DNA of 64,000 nt, from NCBI GenBank assembly GCA_011772965.1, contig WVYN01000080.1, positions 40,261 to 104,260 on the forward strand, in the 5' to 3' direction. Under the pieces are notes generated by a model, which saw only the letters and a program-made list of their open reading frames with translations, made no database searches and had not been told where the DNA came from. Origin of the DNA: Gammaproteobacteria bacterium (GTDB taxonomy: Bacteria > Pseudomonadota > Gammaproteobacteria > Eutrophobiales > Eutrophobiaceae). Both the position numbers and the translations under genes were made by a program. Of this stretch, positions 55,664 through 64,000 are shown piece by piece; the first letter of the stretch is position 1; each line of letters opens with the position of its first letter.

Positions 55664-56257
55664 TTACTGACCGTTACACTCGGGAAAGCTATCAATAAAC
55701 TGTTTTAAGCCTTTTTTTTCTATTTCATAGTGAAATGTCTTGCGGTAATTCTTGACCAGGCTGACAGCATCAACGATCAAATCCGCGATCCGGAGTTTCC
55801 CTTGTTCAGGATTCACGGGGTAATCAATCGGTAATGGCCTATCCCCATCCGGGTCAAGTGTTTGCCGGATAACAATATAACCGCGTTTCCCTATTGGCTG
55901 TGCCGGTTCGTAAACTATGGCTTCACCGTGGTAGCTGAGCAGGATATCGGCATATCGTTCGATCAACAGATTACGAAATCCCGCCGTAACACAATCGTGT
56001 TCTGAGTCACTGAGTTCATCCCGATGCATACCTAATGCAAGAGTCGTCATTGTTTCAAAATCAAAGTGGGGCACGATCAGTTCACGGACGATAGTTTGAA
56101 TATGAGACGGATCGGCAGCCAGTAATTCCCGGTCAGCATCCAGCCGGTTGAGGACTTCCTGGGTGGTTCCCCGGACAATGCCCTCTGCATCGAGGTTCTC
56201 GCCGTATGAAGCCAGACTCCAGCTGCTAAATATCATGCAAATAATCAGTAAGCGCAT
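55664..56257 (-). CDS. MlaC/Ttg2D-like periplasmic phospholipid-binding protein
   Basis: 197 aa from ATG 56257 with signal peptide MRLLIICMIFSSWSLASYG. MlaC family features: VLNRLDADRELLAADPSHIQTIVRELIVPHFDFETMTTLALG (split), FRNLLIERYADILLSYHGE and the beta region KRGYIVIRQTLDPDGD, IADLIVDAVSLVKNYRKTFH. MlaC ferries phospholipids between the outer membrane and the MlaFEDB pump. None of mlaFEDB is near, so this is an orphan copy; the true mla operon would be elsewhere. Confidence 0.85.
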   Translation of the reverse strand: MRLLIICMIFSSWSLASYGENLDAEGIVRGTTQEVLNRLDADRELLAADPSHIQTIVRELIVPHFDFETMTTLALGMHRDELSDSEHDCVTAGFRNLLIERYADILLSYHGEAIVYEPAQPIGKRGYIVIRQTLDPDGDRPLPIDYPVNPEQGKLRIADLIVDAVSLVKNYRKTFHYEIEKKGLKQFIDSFPECNGQ

Positions 56258-56368
56258 ACACACAGAATAAATTAATACGGCAAGGTATTCTATTGCAGTT
56301 ATATTAAGGTGAAGGATATTAATCTCAATGATCGCAACAGAGGAATAAAGTGAATCCAAGTTTTAATT

Positions 56369-56455
56369 TGGTGCCGGAGGAGAGACTCGAACTCTCACTC
56401 TGTCGCCAGAACCGGATTTTGAGTCCGGCGCGTCTACCAGTTCCGCCACTCCGGC
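56369..56455 (-). tRNA. tRNA-Leu (anticodon CAA)
   Basis: 87 bases with long variable arm and encoded CCA. Acceptor GCCGGAG pairs with CTCCGGC; the anticodon loop CTCAAAA between CCGGA and TCCGG gives anticodon CAA for UUG. T-arm GAGAGTTCGAGTCTCTC. Typical tRNA-Leu. Confidence 0.95.
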
Positions 56456-56473
56456 AAAGGACAAAGAGGGCGC

Positions 56474-56501
56474 AGTATAAGCAAAGTCCGGGCAATGGAA
56501 A
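56474..56501 (-). promoter_or_regulatory. Promoter of tRNA-Leu
   Basis: On the minus strand TTTCCA (56496-56501), 16 bases, TATACT (56474-56479), followed by the GC-rich discriminator GCGCCC. This is the form of a stable-RNA promoter under stringent control. Confidence 0.6.
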
Positions 56502-56546
56502 ACCGTTTCTGCCCTCGTTCTCCCGTTTTTGATAGTATCGCGCGCC

Positions 56547-57572
56547 ATGCGTCGTGATGAATTCCACTACGAACTGCCGCCAGAGCTAATTGCCCAATAC
56601 CCGTCGAAAGTCCGGGGAGATGACCGGCTTCTGTACCTCAAGAGTGATGGCCAACTTGAAGATCGGCAATTTGTTAACCTACCCGGCTTGTTGAATGCCG
56701 GTGATCTGCTGGTATTCAACGATACCCGGGTCATCCCGGCCCGGTTGTATGGCCAGAAGCCCACCGGTGGCCAGGTTGAGATTATGCTGGAACGGGTACT
56801 GGATGAGCGGCGGTTCCTGGCCCAAGTGCGGGTCAGTAAACCGCCGAAACTGGGCAGTCGCTTGCTGCTTAATGGGGGTTTTGAGTTCGAGGTGGTTGCG
56901 AAACAGGAGGACATGTTTGTTTTAAGTTTTGACGGCCCCGGTAATCTCATAGACCTGTTTGAGAAATATGGACATATGCCTTTGCCGCCTTATATTGAAC
57001 GGTCTGACGGGACTTTAGACAGGGAACGCTATCAAACCATATATGCGAGCAGGTCCGGCGCCGTGGCTGCACCGACTGCGGGACTGCATTTTACCGAGGC
57101 AATCCTCGATGAGCTTGCCGACAAAGGTGTTCAAAATGCCTTTGTCACCTTGCATGTAGGGGCCGGGACATTTCAGCCGGTCCGGGTTGAAGAGATTGAA
57201 GATCATCGCATGCACAGTGAATTCATCGATGTGCCTACCGGGGTCTGTGAACAGGTGAATGAAACCCGGGCCCGTGGCAAGCAGGTGATCGCAGTCGGCA
57301 CCACCGCTGTGCGTTGCCTGGAAACGGCGGGGACATCTGGAGAGCTCAGACCTTACTGCGGGGAAACGGGTATTTTTATCTACCCCGGTTACCGGTTCCG
57401 GCAGGTGGATGCCCTGCTTACCAATTTTCATTTGCCGGAATCCACGTTGCTGATGCTGGTTTGTGCGTTTGCCGGTACGGAGCCGGTGCTTGCGGCCTAC
57501 CGGCATGCCATAGCTGAAAAGTACCGGTTTTACAGTTATGGTGACGCCATGCTGCTAACCGCCGGACAATGA
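56547..57572 (+). CDS. queA: S-adenosylmethionine:tRNA ribosyltransferase-isomerase QueA
   Basis: Turns preQ1 in tRNA into epoxyqueuosine. 341 aa from ATG 56547 (MRRDEFHYELPPELIAQYP, the family N-terminus; ATG 56529 adds six residues). Motifs: DLLVFNDTRVIPARLYGQK, GHMPLPPYIERSDGTLDRERYQT (in part), AAPTAGLHFT, LHVGAGTFQPVRVE and TNFHLPESTLLMLV. tgt follows 17 bases later. Confidence 0.97.
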   Translation: MRRDEFHYELPPELIAQYPSKVRGDDRLLYLKSDGQLEDRQFVNLPGLLNAGDLLVFNDTRVIPARLYGQKPTGGQVEIMLERVLDERRFLAQVRVSKPPKLGSRLLLNGGFEFEVVAKQEDMFVLSFDGPGNLIDLFEKYGHMPLPPYIERSDGTLDRERYQTIYASRSGAVAAPTAGLHFTEAILDELADKGVQNAFVTLHVGAGTFQPVRVEEIEDHRMHSEFIDVPTGVCEQVNETRARGKQVIAVGTTAVRCLETAGTSGELRPYCGETGIFIYPGYRFRQVDALLTNFHLPESTLLMLVCAFAGTEPVLAAYRHAIAEKYRFYSYGDAMLLTAGQ

Positions 57573-57576
57573 TATA

Positions 57577-58705
<1,129 letters not shown>

Positions 58706-58735
58706 TAGCGCGCTTTGAATGACCAAGGTGATTCC

Positions 58736-59065
58736 ATGCTAGAGTTTTTAATCAATAATGCCTGGGCCCAGGATGCCCCATCTGCTGGTGGCGGGTACAT
58801 GGGCCTATTACCGCTTATCCTGATCTTCATCGTGTTTTACCTGTTCCTGATTCGGCCGCAAATGAAACAGGCGAAGGAACACAAGCAAATGGTTGAGGCA
58901 TTGAGTAAAGGCGATGAGATAGTCACCAGTGGCGGAGTGGCAGGAAAGATTACAAAAATCGGTGAAAGCTTTATCCATGTTGAGATAGCACCCGAGATTG
59001 AAATCAAGGTCCAGAAACATGCCGTCTCGGCTACCCTGCCCAATGGCACCATCAAGTCACTCTGA
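58736..59065 (+). CDS. yajC: Preprotein translocase subunit YajC
   Basis: 109 aa from ATG 58736 with ribosome site AAGGTG. LEFLINNAWAQDAPSAGGG, then one membrane helix (LLPLILIFIVFYLFLIRPQMKQAKEHK), then the conserved LSKGDEIVTSGGVAGKITKIG domain. It joins SecDF. TTG 58715 would add seven residues but lacks a good ribosome site. Confidence 0.94.
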   Translation: MLEFLINNAWAQDAPSAGGGYMGLLPLILIFIVFYLFLIRPQMKQAKEHKQMVEALSKGDEIVTSGGVAGKITKIGESFIHVEIAPEIEIKVQKHAVSATLPNGTIKSL

Positions 59066-59096
59066 TAAATCTGAATAACAAGAATACCGTATTACT

Positions 59097-60959
59097 ATGA
59101 ATCGTTACCCGAGCTGGAAATACGTACTTATACTGATCATTATCCTGGTAGGTGTCGTTTATGCGTTGCCAAATCTTTATGGCAGCGATCCCGCCTTGCA
59201 GATCTCTTCTGCGCGCGGCCTTGATATTACCCAGCAAACTGCTGAGTTGCAGGCCGAGATTGCGCTTGAAGAGGCTGGTATTGAACCGAAGCGTATGGAG
59301 ATACAGGAAAACAGCCTGTTGATCCGGTTTGACGACGAGGAAAAACAGCTAAGGGCACAGGACGTGATCAAGAAAGCCCTGGGCCGGGACTACATTGTGG
59401 CACTGAGCCTGGCACCCTCGACGCCCGGCTGGCTGGCCGGTCTCGGGGCATCACCCATGTTTCTGGGTCTTGACCTTCGTGGCGGTGTTCATTTTCTGAT
59501 GGAGGTGGACATGGAAGCCGCCATCCGCAAGGCTGAAGAGAGCCATGTCTCCGAACTGCGGTCCTTGCTGCGTGAGAACAAGATCCGTTACAAGACCATT
59601 GGCCGCCGTGATCAAGGTGGGGTGCTGATCCGGTTCCAGGATGCAGCCCAGCTGGACCCCGGTGAAATTCTGATTGACGAGAATTTCCGTGACGTCGATA
59701 TCGAAGTCGATGATTCACTCGAAGGGGAATACCGCATCATTCTCCGAATGTCTGAAGACGCGGTTATTGAAACCCGCAAGAATGCCCTGCAACAGAACAT
59801 AACTACCCTGCGCAAGCGGGTTAATGAACTCGGTGTTGCTGAACCGGTGATCCAACAACAGGGAGACCGCCGCGTGGTGGTTGAATTACCGGGTGTGCAG
59901 GACACCGCCCGGGCCAAGGAGATACTCGGCGCGACCGCTACCCTGGAATTCCGGATGGTCGATGACGAACACTCGGTACAGGATGCCGTACAAGGCCGGG
60001 TTCCGGCCGGTTCAAAACTCTACTCTGAGCGTAATGGCAATCCAATACTGCTCAAGAAGCGGGTCATGTTAACGGGTGATCACATCATCGATGCTGCTTC
60101 CGGAATCGACCCCGATACCGGAGGGCCACAGGTTAATATCACACTCGACGGCAAAGGCGGTCTCATCTTCAGCCGCATCACCGGCGATGAAGTTGGCAAA
60201 CGTATGGCGACCGTGTTCATAGAGATCAAGACGGAAACCATTGAGGAAAACGGTGAGCTGGTGAAAAGAAAAATTACCACGGAAGAGGTCATTAACGCCG
60301 CGACCATCCAGTCACAACTGGGCAAACGTTTCCGCATTACCGGCCTGGAATCCACCCAGGAGGCCCGCAATCTGGCATTGCTGTTAAGGGCTGGGGCACT
60401 GGCGGCGCCGATCGAGATCATTGAGGAACGCACGGTCGGCCCCAGCCTGGGCAAGGACAACATCGAACAGGGCTACAAGTCTGTGATCATCGGCTTCGTC
60501 CTCGTCCTGATCTTCATGGCGGTCTATTACAGGTTGTTTGGAATGATTGCCAACCTGGCACTGGCGCTGAATGTAGTGTTACTGGTCGCCCTGATGTCGA
60601 TGTTGCAGGCTACGCTGACCCTGCCGGGTATTGCCGGTATCGTATTGACCGTCGGTATGGCGATCGACGCCAACGTCCTTATCTTTGAGCGTATCCGGGA
60701 GGAAATACGAAACGGCAACTCGCCGCATGCCAGTATTCATGCCGGTTATGAAAAAGCCTTTTCAACCATTGCTGACGCCAACATTACTACCCTGATAGCG
60801 GCAGTTGTATTGTTCGGTTTTGGTACCGGACCCATCAAGGGTTTTGCCGTGACCCTCTCACTCGGCATTATCTGTTCGATGTTTACAGCCATCATGGTCA
60901 GCCGTGCTGTTGTCAACGCCATTTATGGCGGCAAGAAAATTCAGAAACTGATGATCTAG
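59097..60959 (+). CDS. secD: Protein translocase subunit SecD
   Basis: 620 aa. One N-terminal helix (YVLILIIILVGVVYALPNL), a large periplasmic part (P1), then five helices. LGLDLRGGVHFLMEVD, RVNELGVAEPVIQQQGDRRVVVELPGV (in part), TGDHIIDA and GMAIDANVLIFERIREEI (Asp of the proton path) are SecD motifs. Works with SecF in proton-driven export. 31 bases after yajC. Confidence 0.97.
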   Translation: MNRYPSWKYVLILIIILVGVVYALPNLYGSDPALQISSARGLDITQQTAELQAEIALEEAGIEPKRMEIQENSLLIRFDDEEKQLRAQDVIKKALGRDYIVALSLAPSTPGWLAGLGASPMFLGLDLRGGVHFLMEVDMEAAIRKAEESHVSELRSLLRENKIRYKTIGRRDQGGVLIRFQDAAQLDPGEILIDENFRDVDIEVDDSLEGEYRIILRMSEDAVIETRKNALQQNITTLRKRVNELGVAEPVIQQQGDRRVVVELPGVQDTARAKEILGATATLEFRMVDDEHSVQDAVQGRVPAGSKLYSERNGNPILLKKRVMLTGDHIIDAASGIDPDTGGPQVNITLDGKGGLIFSRITGDEVGKRMATVFIEIKTETIEENGELVKRKITTEEVINAATIQSQLGKRFRITGLESTQEARNLALLLRAGALAAPIEIIEERTVGPSLGKDNIEQGYKSVIIGFVLVLIFMAVYYRLFGMIANLALALNVVLLVALMSMLQATLTLPGIAGIVLTVGMAIDANVLIFERIREEIRNGNSPHASIHAGYEKAFSTIADANITTLIAAVVLFGFGTGPIKGFAVTLSLGIICSMFTAIMVSRAVVNAIYGGKKIQKLMI

Positions 60960-60968
60960 TGAATTGAA

Positions 60969-61904
60969 ATGAAACTGATAGCCAAGAAAACCAATTTTGA
61001 TTTCATGGGCGTGCGCAAGCCGGCCGCGCTTATTTCTATTATCTTCATAGTGATTGCGATTACCTCGTTTGTTGTTAATGGACTCAATTTCGGAATTGAT
61101 TTTACCGGCGGTACCATTGTTGAATTGTCCTATGAGAACGGTGTGGATCTGGAAAAGGTTCGCAAGTCCCTGCTGGACACGGACTTCAGGAATGCCGTGG
61201 TGCAGTATTTCGGGACCTCAACTGATGTCTTGATCAGGATACCTCCGCAGCAAGGCATGAATACCGCCGACATCAGCAGCAAGTTGATACAGCTGTTAGG
61301 CACTAGTGGTGATGCAGTTCAGATGCGCAGGGTAGAATTTGTCGGCCCGCAGGTCGGTGAGGAATTGCGGGAAGATGGTGGCCTCGCCATGATCTGGGCG
61401 CTCCTGGGCATCCTTATTTACGTTGCGATTCGTTTCCAGACCCGCTTCTCCCTGGGTGCCATCGCTGCCCTGATCCATGATGTGGTCATTACCATCGGTT
61501 TCTTCTCGATAATGCAGATGAATTTTGATTTGACCGTGCTGGCTGCCATATTGGCTGTTATCGGTTACTCGCTGAATGACACCATCGTGGTGTTTGACCG
61601 CATTCGAGAAAACTTTCACCAGATGCGCAAGGCCACTCCCATCGAGGTCATGAATACCTCAATCAACCAGACACTAAGCCGTACCATCGTTACCGGGCTG
61701 ACTACCCTGCTGGTGTTAATCGCGCTGTTTGTCTTTGGTGGTGAGATCATTCACGGCTTCTCGACTGCACTGATTATTGGTGTATTGATTGGTACCTATT
61801 CATCCGTGTTTATCGCCAGCCCCGTTACCCTGGCTCTGGGCGTCAGTCGTCAGGATCTGTTGCCTGTTGAAAAGGAAGGGGCCCAGCTCGACGAACTACC
61901 TTAA
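60969..61904 (+). CDS. secF: Protein translocase subunit SecF
   Basis: 311 aa, six membrane helices. GVRKPAALISIIFIVIAITSF, LNFGIDFTGGTIVELSY, VGPQVGEELREDGGLAMIWALLG and VIGYSLNDTIVVFDRIRENF are SecF signatures. 9 bases after secD. pdxB follows after 75 bases and probably has its own start of transcription. Confidence 0.97.
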   Translation: MKLIAKKTNFDFMGVRKPAALISIIFIVIAITSFVVNGLNFGIDFTGGTIVELSYENGVDLEKVRKSLLDTDFRNAVVQYFGTSTDVLIRIPPQQGMNTADISSKLIQLLGTSGDAVQMRRVEFVGPQVGEELREDGGLAMIWALLGILIYVAIRFQTRFSLGAIAALIHDVVITIGFFSIMQMNFDLTVLAAILAVIGYSLNDTIVVFDRIRENFHQMRKATPIEVMNTSINQTLSRTIVTGLTTLLVLIALFVFGGEIIHGFSTALIIGVLIGTYSSVFIASPVTLALGVSRQDLLPVEKEGAQLDELP

Positions 61905-61979
61905 ATTTTTGCTGCACAAGGCTGGGACTGACTGCTCAGTTCGCCTGTGGTTCGGTATATACCGTGCTGATGCCTTAAC

Positions 61980-63128
61980 ATGAAGATTGTTGCCGATTCA
62001 CAAATCCCGTTGGTTGCGGAGGCATTTTCCCGCTATGGGGACGTCACCCTATATCAGGGTCGTGACATCGGTCCGGCACAGCTTGCCGATGCTGATATCC
62101 TGCTGGTTCGCTCAGTCACTAGGGTGGATGCTCGGCTTTTACAGGACAGCAAGGTTCGCTTTGTAGGGACCGCCACCAGCGGTATTGACCATGTCGACAG
62201 GGAATTTCTGGAACAGGTCGGCATCGGTTTTACCGCCGCCGCCGGCAGCAATGCCCAGTCTGTGGTTGAGTATGTCTTGAGCAGTCTCTTTGCACTGGCA
62301 TCGCAGCAGGATATCAGGCTGAGTGATCAGACGGTTGGTATCATCGGTTGCGGACAGGTGGGTTCCAGGTTGTTTGAGGCACTGGAGGTTCTGGGCGTCC
62401 AATGTCTGATCAATGATCCGCCGTTGAAGGATAAAACCGGCGATGAACACTATCAGGAACTTGAGGCCCTGTACCAGGCGGACGTGCTGACATTGCACGT
62501 GCCCATGATCGAGACGGGGCCTTATCCAACCCGGAATCTGCTGGATAAAACTCAATTTTCAGCCATCAAGACCGATGCCATCATAATCAATACTGCCCGC
62601 GGTGGTGTGGTAAACGAACAGGATCTGCAGGAATTCCTTGTTGGACACCCGGATGCGTCTGTGGTTCTGGATGTCTGGGAGAACGAGCCGGCGATTGACC
62701 AACAACTGCTTGCTGCAATAGATATCGGCACACCACACATTGCCGGCTACAGCCTGGACGGCAAGATCATGGCGACCAGAATGGTATATGAAGGCTTATG
62801 TGATCATTTTTCACTCGAGAAGCATTGGCACCCGGTCTTCCGGATCATGGATGCCGGTCTGCATAATATCCGCATCGATGCCGACGTCACGGATCAAGAA
62901 GCTCTGCAGTATGCCGTGTTGGGACATTATGATGTAAGAAGTGACGCGGCTGCATTAAGAAGGATGATTGAACTGGATGTCGAGCAGCGCGAATTTTATT
63001 TCGATCAATTAAGAAAAAACTACCCTGCACGCAGGGAATTTAGTAGTACGGAGATTTCCATTGATAAAGGCAGAACCGGATTGATCGCTGAACTCAAGAA
63101 ACTCGGTTTCCGTGTGGTAGCACTCTGA
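61980..63128 (+). CDS. pdxB: Erythronate-4-phosphate dehydrogenase PdxB
   Basis: Second step of the DXP-dependent pyridoxal phosphate route. 382 aa D-2-hydroxyacid dehydrogenase: MKIVADSQIPLVAEAFSRYGDVT, LVRSVTRVD, FVGTATSGIDHVD, NAQSVVEYVLS, NAD site VGIIGCGQVGSRLFEAL, catalytic region INTARGGVVNEQDL and TPHIAGYSLDGKIMAT. The C-terminal DUF3410 domain unique to PdxB is present (DVRSDAAALRRM). Shares one base with purN (TGATG). Confidence 0.96.
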   Translation: MKIVADSQIPLVAEAFSRYGDVTLYQGRDIGPAQLADADILLVRSVTRVDARLLQDSKVRFVGTATSGIDHVDREFLEQVGIGFTAAAGSNAQSVVEYVLSSLFALASQQDIRLSDQTVGIIGCGQVGSRLFEALEVLGVQCLINDPPLKDKTGDEHYQELEALYQADVLTLHVPMIETGPYPTRNLLDKTQFSAIKTDAIIINTARGGVVNEQDLQEFLVGHPDASVVLDVWENEPAIDQQLLAAIDIGTPHIAGYSLDGKIMATRMVYEGLCDHFSLEKHWHPVFRIMDAGLHNIRIDADVTDQEALQYAVLGHYDVRSDAAALRRMIELDVEQREFYFDQLRKNYPARREFSSTEISIDKGRTGLIAELKKLGFRVVAL

Positions 63129-63739
63129 TGCGAAAGGAACCACTAAAGCTTGGTTTCATGGCCTCCGGTAGAGGCAGTAATCTGCAGAGTATCCTGTCTG
63201 CATGCAAGGACGGCACACTGAATGCCGTGCCGGTGGTTGTGATCAGTAATAAGCGGGATTCCGGGGCGCTGCAAATAGCGAGCGCGAATCATATTCCGGG
63301 AGTTTATCTCAGCCCTTCCACTCATCCGGACCCGAACCAACTGGACAAGGAAATTGCGGGGACCCTGACAGAATATGGTGTTGAGTTGCTGGTACTTGCA
63401 GGTTACATGAAAAAGATTGGGCCAAATACCCTGAAGGTTTTTCATAATCGCATCATTAATATTCATCCATCATTGTTACCCGCCTATGGTGGCGCCGGGA
63501 TGTTTGGGATCAAGGTCCATGAAGCAGTTCTTGCTGCTGGAGAACCATTGACCGGGGCAACGGTCCACCAGGTCAATGAAAAATACGATGAAGGCCGGAT
63601 ACTGGCACAGACCGAAGTCAAGGTGAAAGATACAGATACAGCGGAAACCCTGGCAGCCAGGATACTGGAGCAGGAACACCAGCTTTATGTGAAGGCGTTA
63701 CAGGATATTATCTCCGGCAAGATTGATCTTGATGCGTAA
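63128..63739 (+). CDS. purN: Phosphoribosylglycinamide formyltransferase PurN
   Basis: Formyl transfer to GAR in purine synthesis. 203 aa. LGFMASGRGSNLQSIL, VVVISNKRDSGAL, LLVLAGYMKKIGPNTL, INIHPSLLPAYGGAGMFG (catalytic Asn-His) and TGATVHQVNEKYDEGRILAQ (catalytic Asp) are complete. GSG- to AYGGAGMFG is a variant of the usual PSLLPKYxG. No purM next to it. Confidence 0.96.
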   Translation: MRKEPLKLGFMASGRGSNLQSILSACKDGTLNAVPVVVISNKRDSGALQIASANHIPGVYLSPSTHPDPNQLDKEIAGTLTEYGVELLVLAGYMKKIGPNTLKVFHNRIINIHPSLLPAYGGAGMFGIKVHEAVLAAGEPLTGATVHQVNEKYDEGRILAQTEVKVKDTDTAETLAARILEQEHQLYVKALQDIISGKIDLDA

Positions 63740-63765
63740 TAGTTACAAGCAGTTGCATAAATACT

Positions 63766-63795
63766 GATTACTGTTTAACAGTAATCGTAATTTTT
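63766..63795 (+). terminator. purN terminator, overlapping the end of the DUF4399 gene
   Basis: GATTACTG (63766-63773) pairs with CAGTAATC (63779-63786) around TTTAA; GTAA and five T's follow (63791-63795). The hairpin includes the stop codon of the convergent DUF4399 gene at 63768. Confidence 0.6.
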
Positions 63796-64000
63796 CCAGA
63801 AATCAGCGGCGGTCGATGGGGTATATGGGTATGATCGCCCAGTAACAGTTGCAGTGTATGTTTGCCGGGTTCCAGGTGGATTGAGGTTTCTGTCTGGCCC
63901 TTGCCAAAATGCATATGGTTTTTATCTGACGGCACCGGTTTATCAAGATCAGGCAGATCAGTATCGATGAGCAGGTGATGATGCCCTGTGTTCTCGATAT
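63768..64000 (-). CDS. DUF4399 protein, partial (start beyond the window)
   Basis: The C-terminal 77 codons are present. Reading the minus strand from 64000 gives NTGHHHLLIDTDLPDLDKP, KNHMHFGKGQTETSIHLEPG, HTLQLLLGDHTHIPHRPPL and KITITVKQ, the DUF4399 signature with its HHH, GDHxHxPHxPP motifs. These are exported proteins of unknown role. The start lies to the right of the window. Convergent with purN. Confidence 0.85.
   Translation of the reverse strand, partial: IENTGHHHLLIDTDLPDLDKPVPSDKNHMHFGKGQTETSIHLEPGKHTLQLLLGDHTHIPHRPPLISGKITITVKQ

Noticed and set aside
56325-56567. 80-codon and 61-codon frames across the tRNA-Leu gene
   Set aside because: They are made of tRNA and promoter bases.

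Overview
The window is about 64 kb of ordinary, densely packed gammaproteobacterial chromosome. It carries rpe-gph-trpEGDC, the bamB-der-hisS-rodZ-pilW-rlmN-ndk block, lptFG opposite pepA-holC-valS, pcnB-folK-panBCD and queA-tgt-yajC-secDF. A complete ectoine operon points to a marine or otherwise salt-exposed bacterium. An FNR-type regulator with all four cluster cysteines suggests a life across oxic and anoxic conditions. I do not assign a genus. There are no rRNA genes, CRISPR arrays, phage genes or transposases.

Layout. 1-5265 (minus): tryptophan synthesis genes with rpe and gph at the head. 5372-14738: scattered single genes (DUF3530 pseudo-hydrolase, DUF4870 membrane protein, methyltransferase, queG, AI-2E-family permease, PhoH, peroxiredoxin, gcvR, dapA-bamC). 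14751-22580 (minus): one long unit from ndk to der for outer-membrane assembly, cell shape, pili and translation; ispG, often found between rodZ and hisS, is not there. 22698-30665 (minus): a SUF iron-sulfur cluster operon (iscR, A-type carrier, sufBCDSU, sufT, Rieske protein) with a clear IscR type-1 site upstream, followed upstream by cysE and valS. 33526-35898 (minus): an unknown acidic protein, holC and pepA. 36032-38193 (plus): lptFG. 38162-42209 (minus): a tightly coupled four-gene unit encoding a DnaQ-exonuclease/GIY-YIG/UvrC-cysteine fusion nuclease, an Fe-S photolyase, a lipocalin lipoprotein and an RDD membrane protein; this is the most unusual gene set in the window. 42303-42378: tRNA-Glu(CUC). 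42480-50445 (plus): pcnB, folK, a deoxynucleoside kinase, panBCD, a CinA-like protein, a CPA2 antiporter and fnr. 50495-50584: relic of a TauE/SafE-like gene. 50663-53464 (minus): ectR-ectABC. 53655-63739: a small lipoprotein, rimO, an orphan MlaC-like protein, tRNA-Leu(CAA), then queA-tgt-yajC-secD-secF and pdxB-purN. The right edge cuts a DUF4399 gene.

How the parts work together. queG, queA and tgt give three steps of tRNA queuosine modification. The SUF operon can supply the many Fe-S proteins seen here (RlmN, RimO, QueG, FNR, IscR, the photolyase and probably the fusion nuclease). BamB, BamC, LptF/G, SecD/F/YajC and MlaC are all envelope biogenesis factors. The most notable non-coding signals are the CTG start inferred for tgt, two terminator-like leaders (before dapA and before the AI-2E permease) and a 14-bp perfect inverted repeat upstream of rimO. 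No wholly new system is obvious; the repair unit at 38162-42209 is the best candidate.
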